NCBI GenBank assembly: GCA_933207985.1
Contig: OW240916.1
Location: forward strand, 264,911,851 to 264,975,850
DNA length: 64,000 nucleotides
Origin: Pelobates cultripes
Taxonomy: Eukaryota > Chordata > Amphibia > Anura > Pelobatidae
Reading direction: 5' to 3'
Under the pieces are notes generated by a model, which was not told the origin of the DNA, searched no databases, and saw nothing but the letters and a program-made list of their open reading frames with translations. Of this stretch, positions 1 to 11,695 are shown in pieces; the first letter of the stretch is position 1; every line of letters begins with the position of its first letter. Made by a program: the position numbers and the translations under genes.

Positions 1-1497
1 ATAATATCACACTTGAACTATGTAAGAGGATTGCATACTGAATAAAATTTTACTCTGCATACAGGAATAAGCATGTCTACTTCATTATGAAAATATGCAG
101 AATAAAAATACCAGTATGAAGCTTGATTCCCTATTTTACATAAGAGTTTATGTTCTCTGCCTTTTTGAAATGGCTCACAAATGCACCCCATCTATTTATT
201 GTACTGATGTCTTAGAAAATCTAACACAAGACATTTTTTTTTCAAATAGCTATAAAGCCTATTGTAAGAAGGATTTATTCAAAGGAAGCCTAATAGCCTA
301 ATACACAAAATCATAATATGAAACAAGATCACTATGATATTTAAATAGGTACGTTTTGTACTTTAATTTTGAGCTCATGTGCTCAATGCCCTTTATGTCA
401 TTTTGTAAGAAAAAGAAATCTGAATCAATTGGAGGAATTGTTAAATTAAACCTATTCAAAGGGTGAGTCATTGTCTGACTCAAGCTAATCTTCACGCTCT
501 TCTTAGTATGTAGACATTATGTCCAGATTGACATTCCGTTAACACAGATAACTGTATGCTTCACACAACTGTCATCAGATACATCGAAACATTGAATGCA
601 GTCATTCTTCCCTTGATCAAAATCACACTCCCTTATAAAAATATGTTAATTTATTTGTGAATCGTTTGACCTAAAATCATTTTTATAAAGATTTTATGAT
701 GAAGTGTATCTGAATATATTACTATGTCATTATATGGACCAGAAATTATTTTCTGTATAGCATGCACGTAAAACACTCAACCCAGTGTTTGCCATAAATT
801 GACATTCTTCATTAATTTTGCAATTTCTAGCTTACAGGGGGGTTACAGGGGGGTTGCCGGGTATAATGGGGGCAAATAATTCACCTGTTGGTCAATCCTA
901 AATCATATATAGTACAGATATTATCGGGGAGTTAACTCCCTACTGTGCAACCAAAGCAATGGTATGTCATGTATGTACCTAGAATTACCTAAGATTTACA
1001 CTTACAGTGACACTGATAATGCACCTGCACTGAAAACAAAACATTAAAAAATATATCTGATTTGTGTTTTTTGTGTTGTTTTTTTTAACAATATGTTCTA
1101 TTTTTTTTGTATGGTAAAGAGGTGTGGATGTCTACATTTTACTTTATTTCCCATACCTCTACTATAGTTGTAAAATAATAGAATATGAATGTAGAATATG
1201 ACATGATGACTTTATCCATAAGTCACCTAAATGGCTCAAAATGGGTCCAGATCTGTGGACAAAAAGTACAGAATTAATAACCCCAGCGGCTCACTGTCTA
1301 CGTCTTGTCCAGTACTCCTCCAAACCTCAGTTCCGAGTAGACTGGGTAAAGCATAAATAATATAGAATATTACATTTTAATTGGAATATTGTGTTTAAAT
1401 CAATAGAAAGAAATCAATTGCCAGGTTCTATTGGACTGGTTATAGATTTTCTGAGGCTATTTAGAGTTAACCAAGCATGGACTAGGACAAAATCTAT

Positions 1498-1542
<45 letters not shown>

Positions 1543-3017
1543 GTTTATATATTTATATCATTAGAATGCAAAACAAAGTAAAAAAATCTAGCTGAATGCA
1601 TTTACTTTTAATACATTAATCTAAAGAACATTATCAAATATATATAAAGTACAGTATATCTAATTATGCAAGACCTTACTGCAGGTGTTCTAGAGTCTGC
1701 TTTAAATGATTACATTTTTCCAAATTTAAGAGGAATTTAGTAAATGTTATTTATATTAACTATTTAATGGTGTTTAATTGGTTAATTGGTATACCCCTTG
1801 CAATATGAATAAAGGTACCTTAATTCATAATAATTAGAATAATACACTTTAGACTTTAATAATTCCGCAGAATCCTAATTCACACCAATTCAGGTATATG
1901 GGTGACATCTGCACAATCCATTTTATGAGAATTTTATGAGAATTCTTGCATTAGATTAGGTACTTGATTATATGATTGAAGATTAAACTACAAATTGAAG
2001 TGTCATATTCCCAACCTATTCATAAGGTTAATTTATTTCAATTTACATGTCAGCCCTCCCCAATTTCCTCTTTTAATCATAAACAAATACATTAAAATCT
2101 TACTCAAGGACAACAGTTATATTAATGTAACCCCTTTCACATAAAATTAGAATAATTAGTTTATTTTTCAAATGGTATAGTTTGTAGTTTGTCCTAACAT
2201 TTTAAATAAACTTGCCAATTATCCACATTCTTGGTTTAGGTAATAAACCTTTACTTTTTTTCTTTTATATACACTATATTGTATAATATACAAAATGTCT
2301 AGATTTTTATCTTAACCTGTATGATAATTTTTAAATATATACAGGAGTGCTCATTAATGTTACTGCTTTCCTTCAACGAGACTTTTATGTTTTATGTGGT
2401 CGTTTCTAACTAAATGGAAAATAGAGGGTCGGAGGGGGGAGATTTTGTAGCTGAACAAAATTATGGGACACTCATTTAGCCCTTTGAGTAATGGATGACT
2501 GTGGATCAAGTCTAAGTGTGCTGTATTGTTTAGCGATGTCAATGACAATTGCACACTTCATGATTGTGTTGACCTAATTGCTTCCTTGAATGGTGTTTTT
2601 TATATTATATATTATTAATTATTAATAATTATGGATTATTATTAATAAATATTAATTATCAACAGGCACAAGTAAGAACCAGTTACTTTATCCTGCAGTT
2701 GAAAGTATAAATTAAAAAAAATATGGATGGTTGTTCTAAATAATAACATGCTACGTCAAGTCTTACTTGAAGATATGTGACATTGCTGTGTTGTAAAGTG
2801 ATACAACAACAAGAATTTTTTTTTGTTTCCAAACACAGTGCACATCATTTTAAAGATCCTACCTTCATATCATACTGGCAATATATCAAATCCAAATTAA
2901 TTCTGCCACTAGATAACCCTAACAACGAATGTCATATAATTATTCTGAAAATACGCCTCAAGGCAACTGTTTCCTACTAAATACCAATACCCTAAAAACA
3001 GAGATATCCTCTAAGTA
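1..3017. other. unique AT-rich DNA downstream of plcxd3
   Basis: No gene, RNA gene or recognisable transposon is visible here apart from the TATC microsatellite listed separately. The short reading frames have no recognisable protein features. The stretch lies 3' of the plcxd3 stop codon, so it is distal 3' UTR or intergenic DNA. Confidence 0.6.
1495..1542. repeat. (TATC)n microsatellite
   Basis: About eleven consecutive TATC units are visible, starting with one imperfect copy. It is a tetranucleotide microsatellite in otherwise unique AT-rich DNA. Confidence 0.95.
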
Positions 3018-3025
3018 CTCTAAGC

Positions 3026-3180
3026 CAGGGGTACCCAAAAGGTAGCTTCCCAGATGTTTTAAAACTACAACTTCCTTGATGCTTTGTCATTCTAAACGCA
3101 TTCTAAAATCATCTAAAGTCAAAGCATAATGGTAGCCGTAGTTCTAGAACATCTGGGGATCTACTTTTTGGGCACCCCTG
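3026..3180. mobile_element. hAT-type MITE (155 bp)
   Basis: Terminal inverted repeats begin CAGGGGTACCCAAAAGGTAG on the left and end with CTACTTTTTGGGCACCCCTG on the right. The element is flanked by a perfect 8-bp direct repeat, CTCTAAGC, at 3018-3025 and 3181-3188. CAG...CTG ends with an 8-bp target duplication are the hAT signature. It has no coding capacity, and the interior is itself nearly palindromic. The intact target duplication fixes the boundaries. Confidence 0.9.
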
Positions 3181-3752
3181 CTCTAAGCTATGCATAAGGT
3201 TCACTGTCACTTTTAGCAACTTCCTAACAAGATTAATTATAGCTGCAAACCCACTCTCCTCCCGAAACAAGGTTTATGCAGGCCAAAACAGCTGGCTTTG
3301 ACAAATATCCCCAAATAAAATTAGCGATTTCAATAAAATTTTTCCACTTATTTGACCTAAAGTTCGAATTTCAGTTGCAAACTCAGACCGACTTTCTGTT
3401 TAACTACCCCAGCAAAACTTTAAAAATCTTCGGTGGTTTGAAATACAAATTTTGGCTTTCAGAAACACATGTTTATTATTATTAGCATTCATAGCTTCAA
3501 CACATTCGCAGCACTATTCAATTATAAAAGGGAGAAATTTAGGGGTGAAGAAGGACCAAAATATGAGATTTGAGGCCCGCACCTATTGACTATATGATTA
3601 GTGGTGAGGTGGTCCGAACAGCATCTAACCTTGGTTTCAACTAAGGCAGTGATATTACCACTTCTCTAACCAACTGACATAAGTCAGCGTTTACAACAGT
3701 TGTTCATGAAATAAGGTGCCTGTTACATATATAGATGTTTTAGACCATTGTA

Positions 3753-4023
3753 CAAGGTGGGCCAAAAGTAACTTTACCATTTAAAAATTAATATATTTTT
3801 GAAGTATATATTTTATTTATTTTTTTGTGTGAAAAATTATAGAATTTTACTTTGAACATCAGCGCTCCATTGTTTTTAGTCATAAAATAATTGTGATACT
3901 GGTCTTGGTTCGGCGTTCCAGGATTCATTTTTAAGGATCTAAAAAAAAAAACCAACAAAAAACTATATAACAGCAAAAAAATATGTTATTTTTAAATGGT
4001 AACGCTACTTTTGGCTCAACCTA
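3753..4023. mobile_element. mariner/Tc-like MITE (271 bp)
   Basis: Imperfect terminal inverted repeats, with the shared core GGGCCAAAAG on the left and CTTTTGGCTC on the right, are followed inward by a second matched block (TTTACCATTT / AAATGGTAAC). A TA dinucleotide lies at each end (3751-3752, 4024-4025), as expected for the Tc1/mariner superfamily. A 62-codon minus-strand frame inside has no recognisable transposase motif. The family name is not known to me. Confidence 0.65.
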
Positions 4024-4025
4024 TA

Positions 4026-6314
4026 CTTGTAAATTTTATTAAACTTGGGCAAGAGTGAGAAGTATCAACGGTGATAAGAGTTCTTGATTAAGGTTATTTA
4101 CTAAAGTGACATTTTGTAGAATTGTAAAGACATTGTAGATTTTGTGCCAAAACAGTTAAACTGTGAAAAAAAATATCTCCAACTTGTCCATTTTACCATC
4201 ACAAGTATTTTGTCTTAAACTTTGCAATTCTCTAGTTGTTTAGTTTAGTGAGTAACCTCAAATATGTATCTTTCATTGGATAGATGACGTCAAAGGTGTT
4301 AAATAGCAACTAAATGTCATTAAACTGCTTTGTTTTTTGACAAGGTGTCAGGGAAACCTTAAGGAAATATTGGTTTATTAACTTTTTCATGATGCACAAA
4401 GTTCCAGTACTATAATAATAGAAGAGGATTTGCCTGATGGTTAACAGTATGGAATCCTGGGTGATGTCATCTCAGATAAATAGTTCAAATGTAAACCAAG
4501 TGGTTGGGAAATAAAGTTATTGAGAAAAAAAAAAGCAGCAGCGTTTTCAAGAGAAAATGAAATTGCATTAATCTTTTTTTATTTTTATTTAATATCAATT
4601 GAAAAAAATTAAAAATATATGTCTTCTGATTTGGAAACATATGTTCCATGTCTCGAATTTGCAATTCTGTAATAAACATTACTGAGCCTAAAACTAGCTT
4701 ATTCCTATGTGTTAACTTGGCATCTACTAATAAATTCTCACTGAAATTGGCACTTTTTGTACTGCCCATGGCAAATACAAGGATTTGTCTTTAATTACCT
4801 TCCAAGGACTATATTTGCAGGATGCAGAATGTAGTAAATCTTGAAATAAGTCTCTAAGGTTGGTAAAAGTAAACACATACTTGAGTGGCAACATCAGTCT
4901 TTGCATGTCGAGAGTGTGATACATAGAACCCAACACTAGATGGAGGTCCAGCATGTTCATATGGTTGAATAGAATGGACAACTTATCTCAGTTAACTGAA
5001 GGGTCCTGCAGTTGATGATTCTGGTTGTAGCTGGGACACTATGAGAGTTAATGCTGTGTTTTCTGGTGCACATCAGAACTCTTGTTGTTTTTTTCCTCTT
5101 ATCCCAGTATATTTTAACTAATTTGAGTTAATTTTGAGTCATTACATCAAACATGACTAACAAGACATATGTTGTTCTTTTTTTCTTTGACATCTACACA
5201 ACTTCCTCCGGCCACATGCTCAATTTAATAGGCATGAATAATTCAGCAGGAGCTGATGTATAGCGGAGTCATTACATGTCTTTTCTTTGAAATATTTGAC
5301 GTTTATTTCTATGGAGAACATGTGTGTCTCTTGATTTAAATAGGAGTTCAGGTTTTGGCTGGGAGAATCAAGCATGGTTTGAATGTCTCCATATGGGAAT
5401 TTAGGACATGAGAGTGACCTCCAAGAAAATGACCTAGTTTGATGAGTATCTCTTATCTATTTTGAGCAAGGCAATTTAGGCATTATCTATACAATGCAAT
5501 CAATTGTGGAAGGAGGCAGAAGGCACCAAAAGTAAAGTTTGTTTAGGACAATAGTTCAATATCTAGCTTAAGGATGAATAGTGGTCTCTAAGATCATTGA
5601 TTGATGTTGGAGCAGAGGATGGCAGATGGAATGAGAAATAGACGAGTTGTGTCTTTTGAAAAAAAAACTATTGTGTGTTGAAAAGATAAAATGTGTGAGG
5701 AAACAATTTTTTGTTTTTTTCTACAACTTCAGGCATTGAACTAAACTTAAAGTTATTGATTTTTAATCATGTTATTTTCATCTTATTCACATTTTTCTGA
5801 CCTATTCATAGAGAAAAACTATTGCAAGACGCCTGGGGTTAGTCAAGTCTGACATGTCCTTATCAATTACAAACAGCAGGTGGTGACATTATGAATATGT
5901 TTCCATCGCTAAATCATTTGGAGATGTATGACTAGCGATAAAATAAACCAACCTGCTTCTGTGCTGTATAGGAAACAAGAATATATGAAAAAATTGCTGA
6001 TGGTTCTAGAAATCACGGGTCTGTTTTGTGACTAATGAGAGTATCAACTGTCCTGGTGGATGCATAAATTTGCCAGGCTGTGGTAGGTAAACAGCTAAAA
6101 CCTTTAGCTTAATTTGCCAAAATGTAAAGATGAGAAGAAAAAAACTCCCACAATCCAGCAAACAGACAATAAAATTCTCACGTGTCATACTAGCTCTATT
6201 TTAATACCTTAAACTTGCAAATAATGACTAATGAAAGTTACAGTCATTCTTAATGTGAATGTTGAGACCAACGAGCACTCTTTGAGTATTTTTGTAGAGT
6301 CAACCAATGAAAGA
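4026..6314. other. unique AT-rich flank, nothing recognised
   Basis: This 2.3-kb stretch shows no coding exon with splice signals, no terminal repeats and no tandem arrays. It is intergenic or distal 3' UTR DNA downstream of plcxd3. Confidence 0.5.
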
Positions 6315-6537
6315 TTAAAGAATAACTCCAAGCATGCTGTAGTGGATATAGTACCAATAGTGCCTTACACTCCCCATACTAAGTAATCAAACTGTTTTAG
6401 AATGGTTTGATTTCTTACTTGGGGTGTATCAGACACCCCTCCTTGCCTCCACTACCATCAGCCAGAGAGTCAAAAAGCTCACTGTCAGAGACTCACATTG
6501 CAGAGCTCAGGATAGGATACTTGGAGTGTTCATTTAA
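6315..6537. mobile_element. T2/Kolobok-type MITE, subfamily with CTCCAAG ends
   Basis: The left end TTAAAGAATAACTCCAAGCA is matched by an inverted right end, ATACTTGGAGTGTTCATTTAA without its first base. TTAA lies at both edges. Xenopus T2-family MITEs start TTAAAGG and duplicate TTAA, which this copy resembles. The right-hand TTAA (6534-6537) is also the left TTAA of the next MITE. A relative of this subfamily is seen inside the hAT element at 58427-58560. Confidence 0.7.
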
Positions 6538-6997
6538 AGGGATTCTAAACGGGTTTGTTTTCCTGGCACTATAGGCTTCTGTAGTGCCCCACTCTCACGG
6601 TGCTGAAGGGGTTAAAATCCCTTCAGTCACTTACCTGAATCAAGCGCTGATGTCCCTCTGTGCTGAGTCAGACTCCGCCCACGCTCCTTCCCAGCAAATG
6701 CCAGCCGGCATGGGAGACCTAATGTGCCTGCCCGTCAATGCTTTCCTATGGGGAAAATCTGACACTGGTGGTCCTCATGCAGAGCGTGAGGTGTCCAGCG
6801 TCATATAATGAACCAAAGGGCCGTTTTGATTCCGGAAGTCCCTCTAGTGGCTGTCTGGTAGACAACCACTAGAGGTGGAGTTAACCCTCAGAGGTAATTA
6901 TTGCAGTTTCTCAGATGAGGGTTAAGGGACATGGGACATTGTACCCAGACCACTTCAATGAGATGAAGTGGTCTGGGTGCCTACAGTGTCCCTTTAA
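6534..6997. mobile_element. T2/Kolobok-type MITE (464 bp)
   Basis: It begins TTAAAGGGATTCTA and ends GTGTCCCTTTAA, flanked by TTAA. It contains the hallmark inner blocks seen in the other copies of this window: the GTTTTCCTGGCACTATAG block, a 'CCACTAGAGG' hairpin, and the AGTGGTCTGGGTGCC block near the right end. It is non-coding. Xenopus T2 MITEs share the TTAAAGG terminus and TTAA target duplication. Confidence 0.85.
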
Positions 6998-8002
6998 AAA
7001 AAAAAAAGTAAATATCCACCACACTGCAGAAGCATTGATCACTTTGTTTGTATGTTTTGCTATGTGACTATTCCAAAATTGAAGTTTTCTTCAATGCTGC
7101 TGTGCTAACAAACTAGTGCTTAAAGGGAACACAAAGTACCTATCAGTGTGACTTTTTAGCAAATCAGATGAGGGTTATCAGCCAGTTGGTTAACCTTATT
7201 GCCATGTTTAAACAATATATTTAACAGCTCATCATTGTCCTTGAATAGTTAAATAGTATCAAATCAATAATTTTTTTTATTGTGATTGCATTCAAATACT
7301 GACACATGAGAGAAACACATCTGTCCATCTGTATTGTATTATATGTTATTATTGTATGAATCATTAACCTAATGACTGAGATGATAAGTATGTACATCCT
7401 TTCTTAATACACAATCTTAATTGTACCCACTTGTACGGTAGTTCCTGCTTGAAATAACAATGTGAAACAATAAAATCAATTCAAAATTGTAGTGACGTGC
7501 ACATAAAGCACAAATTTTTAAAGTAAAAAAGACCTCTGCCATTTGTAAAAAAAAATGAGTTCTCAGTAGAGCTTGGGGTTAACCATACCATCATTCAAAA
7601 TAAATATAGATTTTTAAATCGAATATCCACCAATGCAACTAAATATTCCTACTTACAGCGCTACGGAATTTGCTGGCGCTATATAAATAATAAAATAATG
7701 ATAATACTAAATACATGATATGCTTTGGTTATAATGTTCTTTTTTTTTCAAAAATAAAAGAGCAGATTCAAAGCACCTGCTTCTGCTCTTGTTAACATTG
7801 TGTTCGATTTCCAGGTGGTAAATGAAGAATCAATTTGAAAGCTAAAATGTTTCACCTATCCCAATTAGCCCTCTATCTACAAGACTCAAGCAACTCAGAG
7901 ATTCAAAACTGATAGGAAGAGTTCTGTGTTTTACAATATTACATTACTAATACAATTACACTGCAGCATGTCATTTGATTTCCCAGAACGAATCCTGCAT
8001 TA
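6998..8002 (-). other. plcxd3: proximal 3' flank / probable 3' UTR of plcxd3
   Basis: This lies immediately downstream of the plcxd3 stop codon on the minus strand. A minus-strand AATAAA hexamer lies at 7276-7281, about 720 nt past the stop, and could be a polyadenylation signal. It sits in a T-rich tract, so it is only a candidate. An L2-type LINE tail interrupts the stretch at 7652-7706. Confidence 0.35.
7652..7706 (+). mobile_element. L2-type LINE 3' tail fragment
   Basis: The block ACAGCGCTACGGAATTTGCT followed by GGCGCTATATAAATAATAAA is the typical 3' terminus of anuran L2/CR1-like LINEs. The same ending closes the longer L2 fragment at 22898-23706. Only the last ~55 bp survive, as expected of strong 5' truncation. 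Confidence 0.6.
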
Positions 8003-8156
8003 TCAAGTTGTGCTGTCCTCTTCCTCCAAGAGATAGTTGAGCTTAATGACAGTGCTGATGAAGTCGCCAAGTTCCACAAAATCTGCCGTGACAATGTTGA
8101 TTCCACTTTCTCCTGGCTTTTGCGCCCGGACCCATTGCATCATGGAAGGCAGGGCT
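8003..8156 (-). CDS. plcxd3: plcxd3 terminal coding exon (PI-PLC X domain-containing protein 3), partial
   Basis: This is the last coding exon of a phosphatidylinositol-specific phospholipase C X-domain protein. The exon begins with one base completing a codon, then encodes 50 residues and TGA (8003-8005). It opens with ALPSMMQWVRAQKPGES and continues with NIVTADFVELGDFISTVIKL. As I recall it, vertebrate PLCXD3 has nearly this C-terminus (ALPAMMQWVRTQKPGES, then NIVTADFVELGDFISTVIKL). The first base, A, would complete an Arg codon, which fits the Arg expected there. The last eight or so residues (LLEEEDSTT) differ from the mammalian tail but stay acidic. This segment lies C-terminal to most of the X barrel, and the catalytic histidines are on upstream exons outside the window. 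The paralogue PLCXD2 is a weaker alternative. The acceptor at 8157-8159 and its long pyrimidine tract support a real, constitutive exon. Confidence 0.88.
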
Positions 8157-8230
8157 CTGAAACGGAGACAAAACCAAATGAGACAAATAAAAGAACAGAA
8201 CGAAAGGAGACAGATAAATGCGGCTGTATA
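8157..8230 (-). promoter_or_regulatory. plcxd3: 3' splice acceptor and polypyrimidine tract of the plcxd3 last exon
   Basis: Read on the minus strand, ~60 nt that are mostly C and T (including CTGTCTCCTTTCGTTCTG and TTTTGTCTCCGTTTC) run into CAG at 8159-8157, directly before the first exon base at 8156. No other AG interrupts the final ~20 nt. It is a textbook U2-type acceptor and sets the exon start. A branch point cannot be chosen with confidence. Confidence 0.88.
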
Positions 8231-8389
8231 AACTGAGCTAACTAATTAATTAAACACTGAAAGATCAAGTTACGTACATACGGGGGACTCACTTTCCCCC
8301 TCTAAACGCACTTGTTAAACCAGCGCTAAAATAAATTATTCTTGTTTTATTGGAAACATTTTTGAATCCTGTAGCAGAGTGAAAACTAA

Positions 8390-8875
8390 AAAAAATTAAC
8401 CGTTTCAGAGGACTTGGAGCATGGAAATAATGCATACAGACGGAAAACAAAGGAAAAAAGATAGGGAGAGCAGCAGAAATCAGGAACACAACAAAAAAGG
8501 AATATGCATGGGAGATATATGAAGAGCATGGAATAGAGTTAGTGGGTGGATTAGAAAAGAGAGAAAAAAGAAAAAAAGAGGAGAGCAGTGCAAAAGAAAC
8601 AGAGCTAAAAAAGGAGGTATTGAGGAAGCAATGGGAGAGATGGCTGAGAAACTGGAAAGAAGGGAAGAGAGATAATAAGACCATTGAAAAGGTTTGAGAA
8701 TAAAAAATGTTAAGAGTAATGGTACAGAAAGAAGGAGATGTATTGTAATCAATGGAAATGAAAGGACGAGAGCATGGGGGGTAAATAGTGAGCAATGAAG
8801 AGGGGCAAGGAAATCAATGGAATGAGGAGGAGAATATGGAAAGAGAGATATGGAGAGCAATGATGGGCTGGTCAA
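8390..8875. repeat. purine-rich strand-asymmetric block
   Basis: The plus strand is strongly A/G-biased for almost 500 nt, for example GGAGAGCAGTGCAAAAGAAA. The plcxd3 sense strand is therefore polypyrimidine-rich just upstream of the last exon. The absence of stops on the minus strand (a 168-codon frame rich in S, F and L) follows from this composition. It has no domain or codon signal, so no gene is called. Confidence 0.7.
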
Positions 8876-9713
8876 ATAGTCAATACAGGCAAGTTACATT
8901 GAGCAGGAGTCGGTCAGATAACAGAAGAGTCTGACCCAGCGTGGCTGCACAGCTAGATAAAAAAGTGAATAGTTTTTCCCAAAACAAAAAAAAAATCAAT
9001 ATATGTAATTTAGAAACACAGAAGTGGTTTCAGTGAGTTTTAGCTCAGCTTTCTATATTAATCTTACACCCGTGGTAAAAACCTTTGCTAAGCCCTGTTG
9101 TATAAGGGATTAGACAAACCACCATGAGAAATAATGAAACTCAATGCAAATGCTGCAAAGTCCAGGGATTAACCGTGAATCAGAATTCAAATGTAGCTCT
9201 TTGATTTTGCACAGCTTTTACTCTATTGATTAATTTATTTGTTGCATTTTAGTGAATTGTCTATTTCGGTGGTTGCTGATGAGGCATGAGCTACTAATCT
9301 ATATAATGTGCGAATAAAACAAAAGGAGGGCATCTCAAAACTAAAATATTCCTATCAGCTCATTTAAAAAGTTCATAGTAAAGAATAGATGGAGCATCAA
9401 GACAATTTGAAGCTAAAACACATAACAATTAGTGGATGAAGGTACAATTAGTGGATGAAGATACAATTAGTGAGATGAAAGACCGGGAAAATATACCTGA
9501 CATATAATGTTTGCCAGTGCAAAGTACAAAGATTGGAAGCTCCTGCATTGCATTAATGAGAAACAGACTTTGTATATAGTGTCATCAACTAGAGATAAGT
9601 AACTAGACTAAAATAAACAAAACAAGCAATGCATAAAAGCAGTAAAACGAAAAATACAGGAAAGACAGAAACATGTTTTGAAAACAGAATTTAAAATATG
9701 ATATTTAGTGATT
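8876..9713. other. unique intronic DNA of plcxd3
   Basis: No coding exon, transposon terminus or tandem array is recognised between the purine-rich block and the target duplication of the first solo LTR. Confidence 0.5.
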
Positions 9714-9718
9714 GTAAC

Positions 9719-10675
9719 TGTGACAAAACCCCTGTTTTATGCATACCAGTGCATTTAGCCTTCTTTTATTCCCTTTTTCATTTACCGAACAAACTAACGA
9801 ACAGCCGGACCACACGCAATGGGAGTGCAGCCTGTTAACCTCCCAAAAGCTGCGGTTAACCTTCAACTAATTGATGAATGGCTGGGTGGTCGCCGTTCGT
9901 ATGAACAAACACGTGGCGGTGGCTATCTTAAATTCTCGAACACCCAGCGGTGTTTGGTCGTCGACCGCATGGAACTGTTTTCAGTCACTGTTTCACACAA
10001 ATACCGCTGGGACTTACAAACGTCCATCTCTTCGTTTCTATTCATATGAACGCCACGTCGTTCGGTACATTAAGAACTCATGAACTAGACCGACCCTGAT
10101 AGCTAGAAGCCATGGAATTCTGGACAGATATATGCCGAACGGTCGGTGAAAACCTTTAACTCCATGGCGATTTGATAGTGTTCATAGGATCTGAGTGCTT
10201 TTCGCATATATTGAGCGCTCAGATCCAATCTATCTGGGGATATGTTGAATATGGGGAATCAGTTATGTGAAATATGAGTTATGTATTTTAATGTATTTTG
10301 TTACATTTATAACTTAGAAATATTTTCTGGAGGTAATTAAGTTTACAATGGACACTTAACCCAATTATCTCCAGGATAAAGAGGAGGGATTTTACTGTTT
10401 CTGTGGGAGTGTTTTACATTGTATTGTATTTTGATTGGCTACTGTAAATTGTGTACCAGTCCTCCACAAGGTCCATGTGGGAGTATCCCTTTCTGGAGGA
10501 CCTGCATAAAAGGCCAAGCTGTGGCCACTATTAAACAGATCGTTTTACCCCTTCATGAAGTCTTGGCTCATGTTTGGGGGATTGGGAGCTATAATTCACT
10601 ACACCTTCTGCTACACTTGGATTTCGGGAGATTCTGCACGGATATTCTAAGTTTGAGTATAGGGGATCCGTTACA
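9719..10675 (+). mobile_element. solo LTR (957 bp), plus orientation
   Basis: The LTR starts TGTGACAAAACCCC and ends GGGGATCCGTTACA. Both edges are fixed by a perfect 5-bp target duplication, GTAAC, at 9714-9718 and 10676-10680. No internal region or second LTR is present, so it is a solo LTR left by LTR-LTR recombination. It shares blocks with the other LTRs in this window, such as GGTCGCCGTTCG and the GCGCTCAGATCC / ATCTGGGGATATG segment. It lies antisense to plcxd3. Short frames inside are not genes. Confidence 0.92.
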
Positions 10676-10680
10676 GTAAC

Positions 10681-11098
10681 TATCTAGCAAAAGTGTTGCA
10701 ATGTGAAGGAGAAGTGAAGGAGAAATGAGAAACATCTAATATCTCTAATATTTTCCTTTTTCTGGAAATCTTCATCAAACCATCAAACCAATGTCAATTT
10801 CTTAGAAGTTCCTGTAAAATGTATATTGTGTAAAACTGATCCTAATTTAGTGTATTGTCCCTACCATTAAAGATAGAGCACCTACCATTAGCCCTGGAAG
10901 GCATTACAAAAACACCACTGACACTGGATGCTCTAATAATGTTATACCAGTCAGTAGCTCATTGCCAATCAATCAATCACCATCCTTCCTTTTATGGATA
11001 AAGACAGAGAATAACTCTAATGTCTGGAAGACAAAAACAAGAACTATATAGATGCTGGCACCAGTGTAGCACTGGTATAGCAACACATATTTGTTAGA
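10681..11098. other. unique intronic DNA
   Basis: This is a short unique stretch between a solo LTR and a T2-like MITE. Nothing is recognised in it. Confidence 0.5.
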
Positions 11099-11695
11099 TT
11101 AAAGGAACACGATAGGGACAAGAACATAAACATTTATTCTTGACCCTACAGTGTTAAAACCACAATCTAGCCCCCCGTAGCCTCTCTTTGCCCCCCTAAA
11201 TATAGCAAATCTTACTTTATTCAAGTCTGCAGCTGTTGTCTCTCAGAAGTGATTCTCTGAAACAATCACAATGCTTTCCCATAGGATTGGCTGAGACTGT
11301 CAAGGAGGCAGATCAGGGGCAGAGCCAACACAAACCAAACACAGCAGTGGTCAATCAGCATCTCCTCATAGATATGTATTGAATCAATGCAGAGGGCGGA
11401 GACACTGAATAGCAGTGCTGCTCACACTGCAGCACTGCCCCAGGATGCACCTCTAACAGCCATATGAGGAGTAGCCAGTAGAGGTATCCCAAGCCTGCAA
11501 TGTAAACACTGCATTTTCTTTGAAAAGACAGTGTTTACAGCAAAATGCTTGAAGGGAATGATTCTGCTCACCAGAACAAATACAATAAGCTGTAGTTGTC
11601 CAGGTGGCTGCAGTGTCCCTTTAAATCACAGCCTACCATAGAGCGAAAGACAGTGCTGCGCCCTCAACGTTCTGGTGATTATAGTGCCTCTTTAA
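11099..11695. mobile_element. T2/Kolobok-type MITE, possibly composite
   Basis: The left end TTAAAGGAACACGATAGGGA is T2-like. Two alternative right ends are present: GCAGTGTCCCTTTAA ending at 11624, and ATAGTGCCTCTTTAA ending at 11695. Either the element spans the whole interval or a T2 end has been added next to another. The interior subfamily differs from the CCAGACCACTTCAGC type seen elsewhere here. It is non-coding. Confidence 0.6.

Noticed and set aside
8037..8231. Plus-strand 64-codon frame over the plcxd3 exon
   Set aside because: It is the antisense shadow of the exon; the minus strand has the acceptor, the protein match and the in-frame stop.
8289..8875. Minus-strand 168 and 131 codon Ser/Phe/Leu-rich frames, possible membrane protein
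   Set aside because: The region is a polypurine/polypyrimidine tract; composition alone explains the hydrophobicity and lack of stops.
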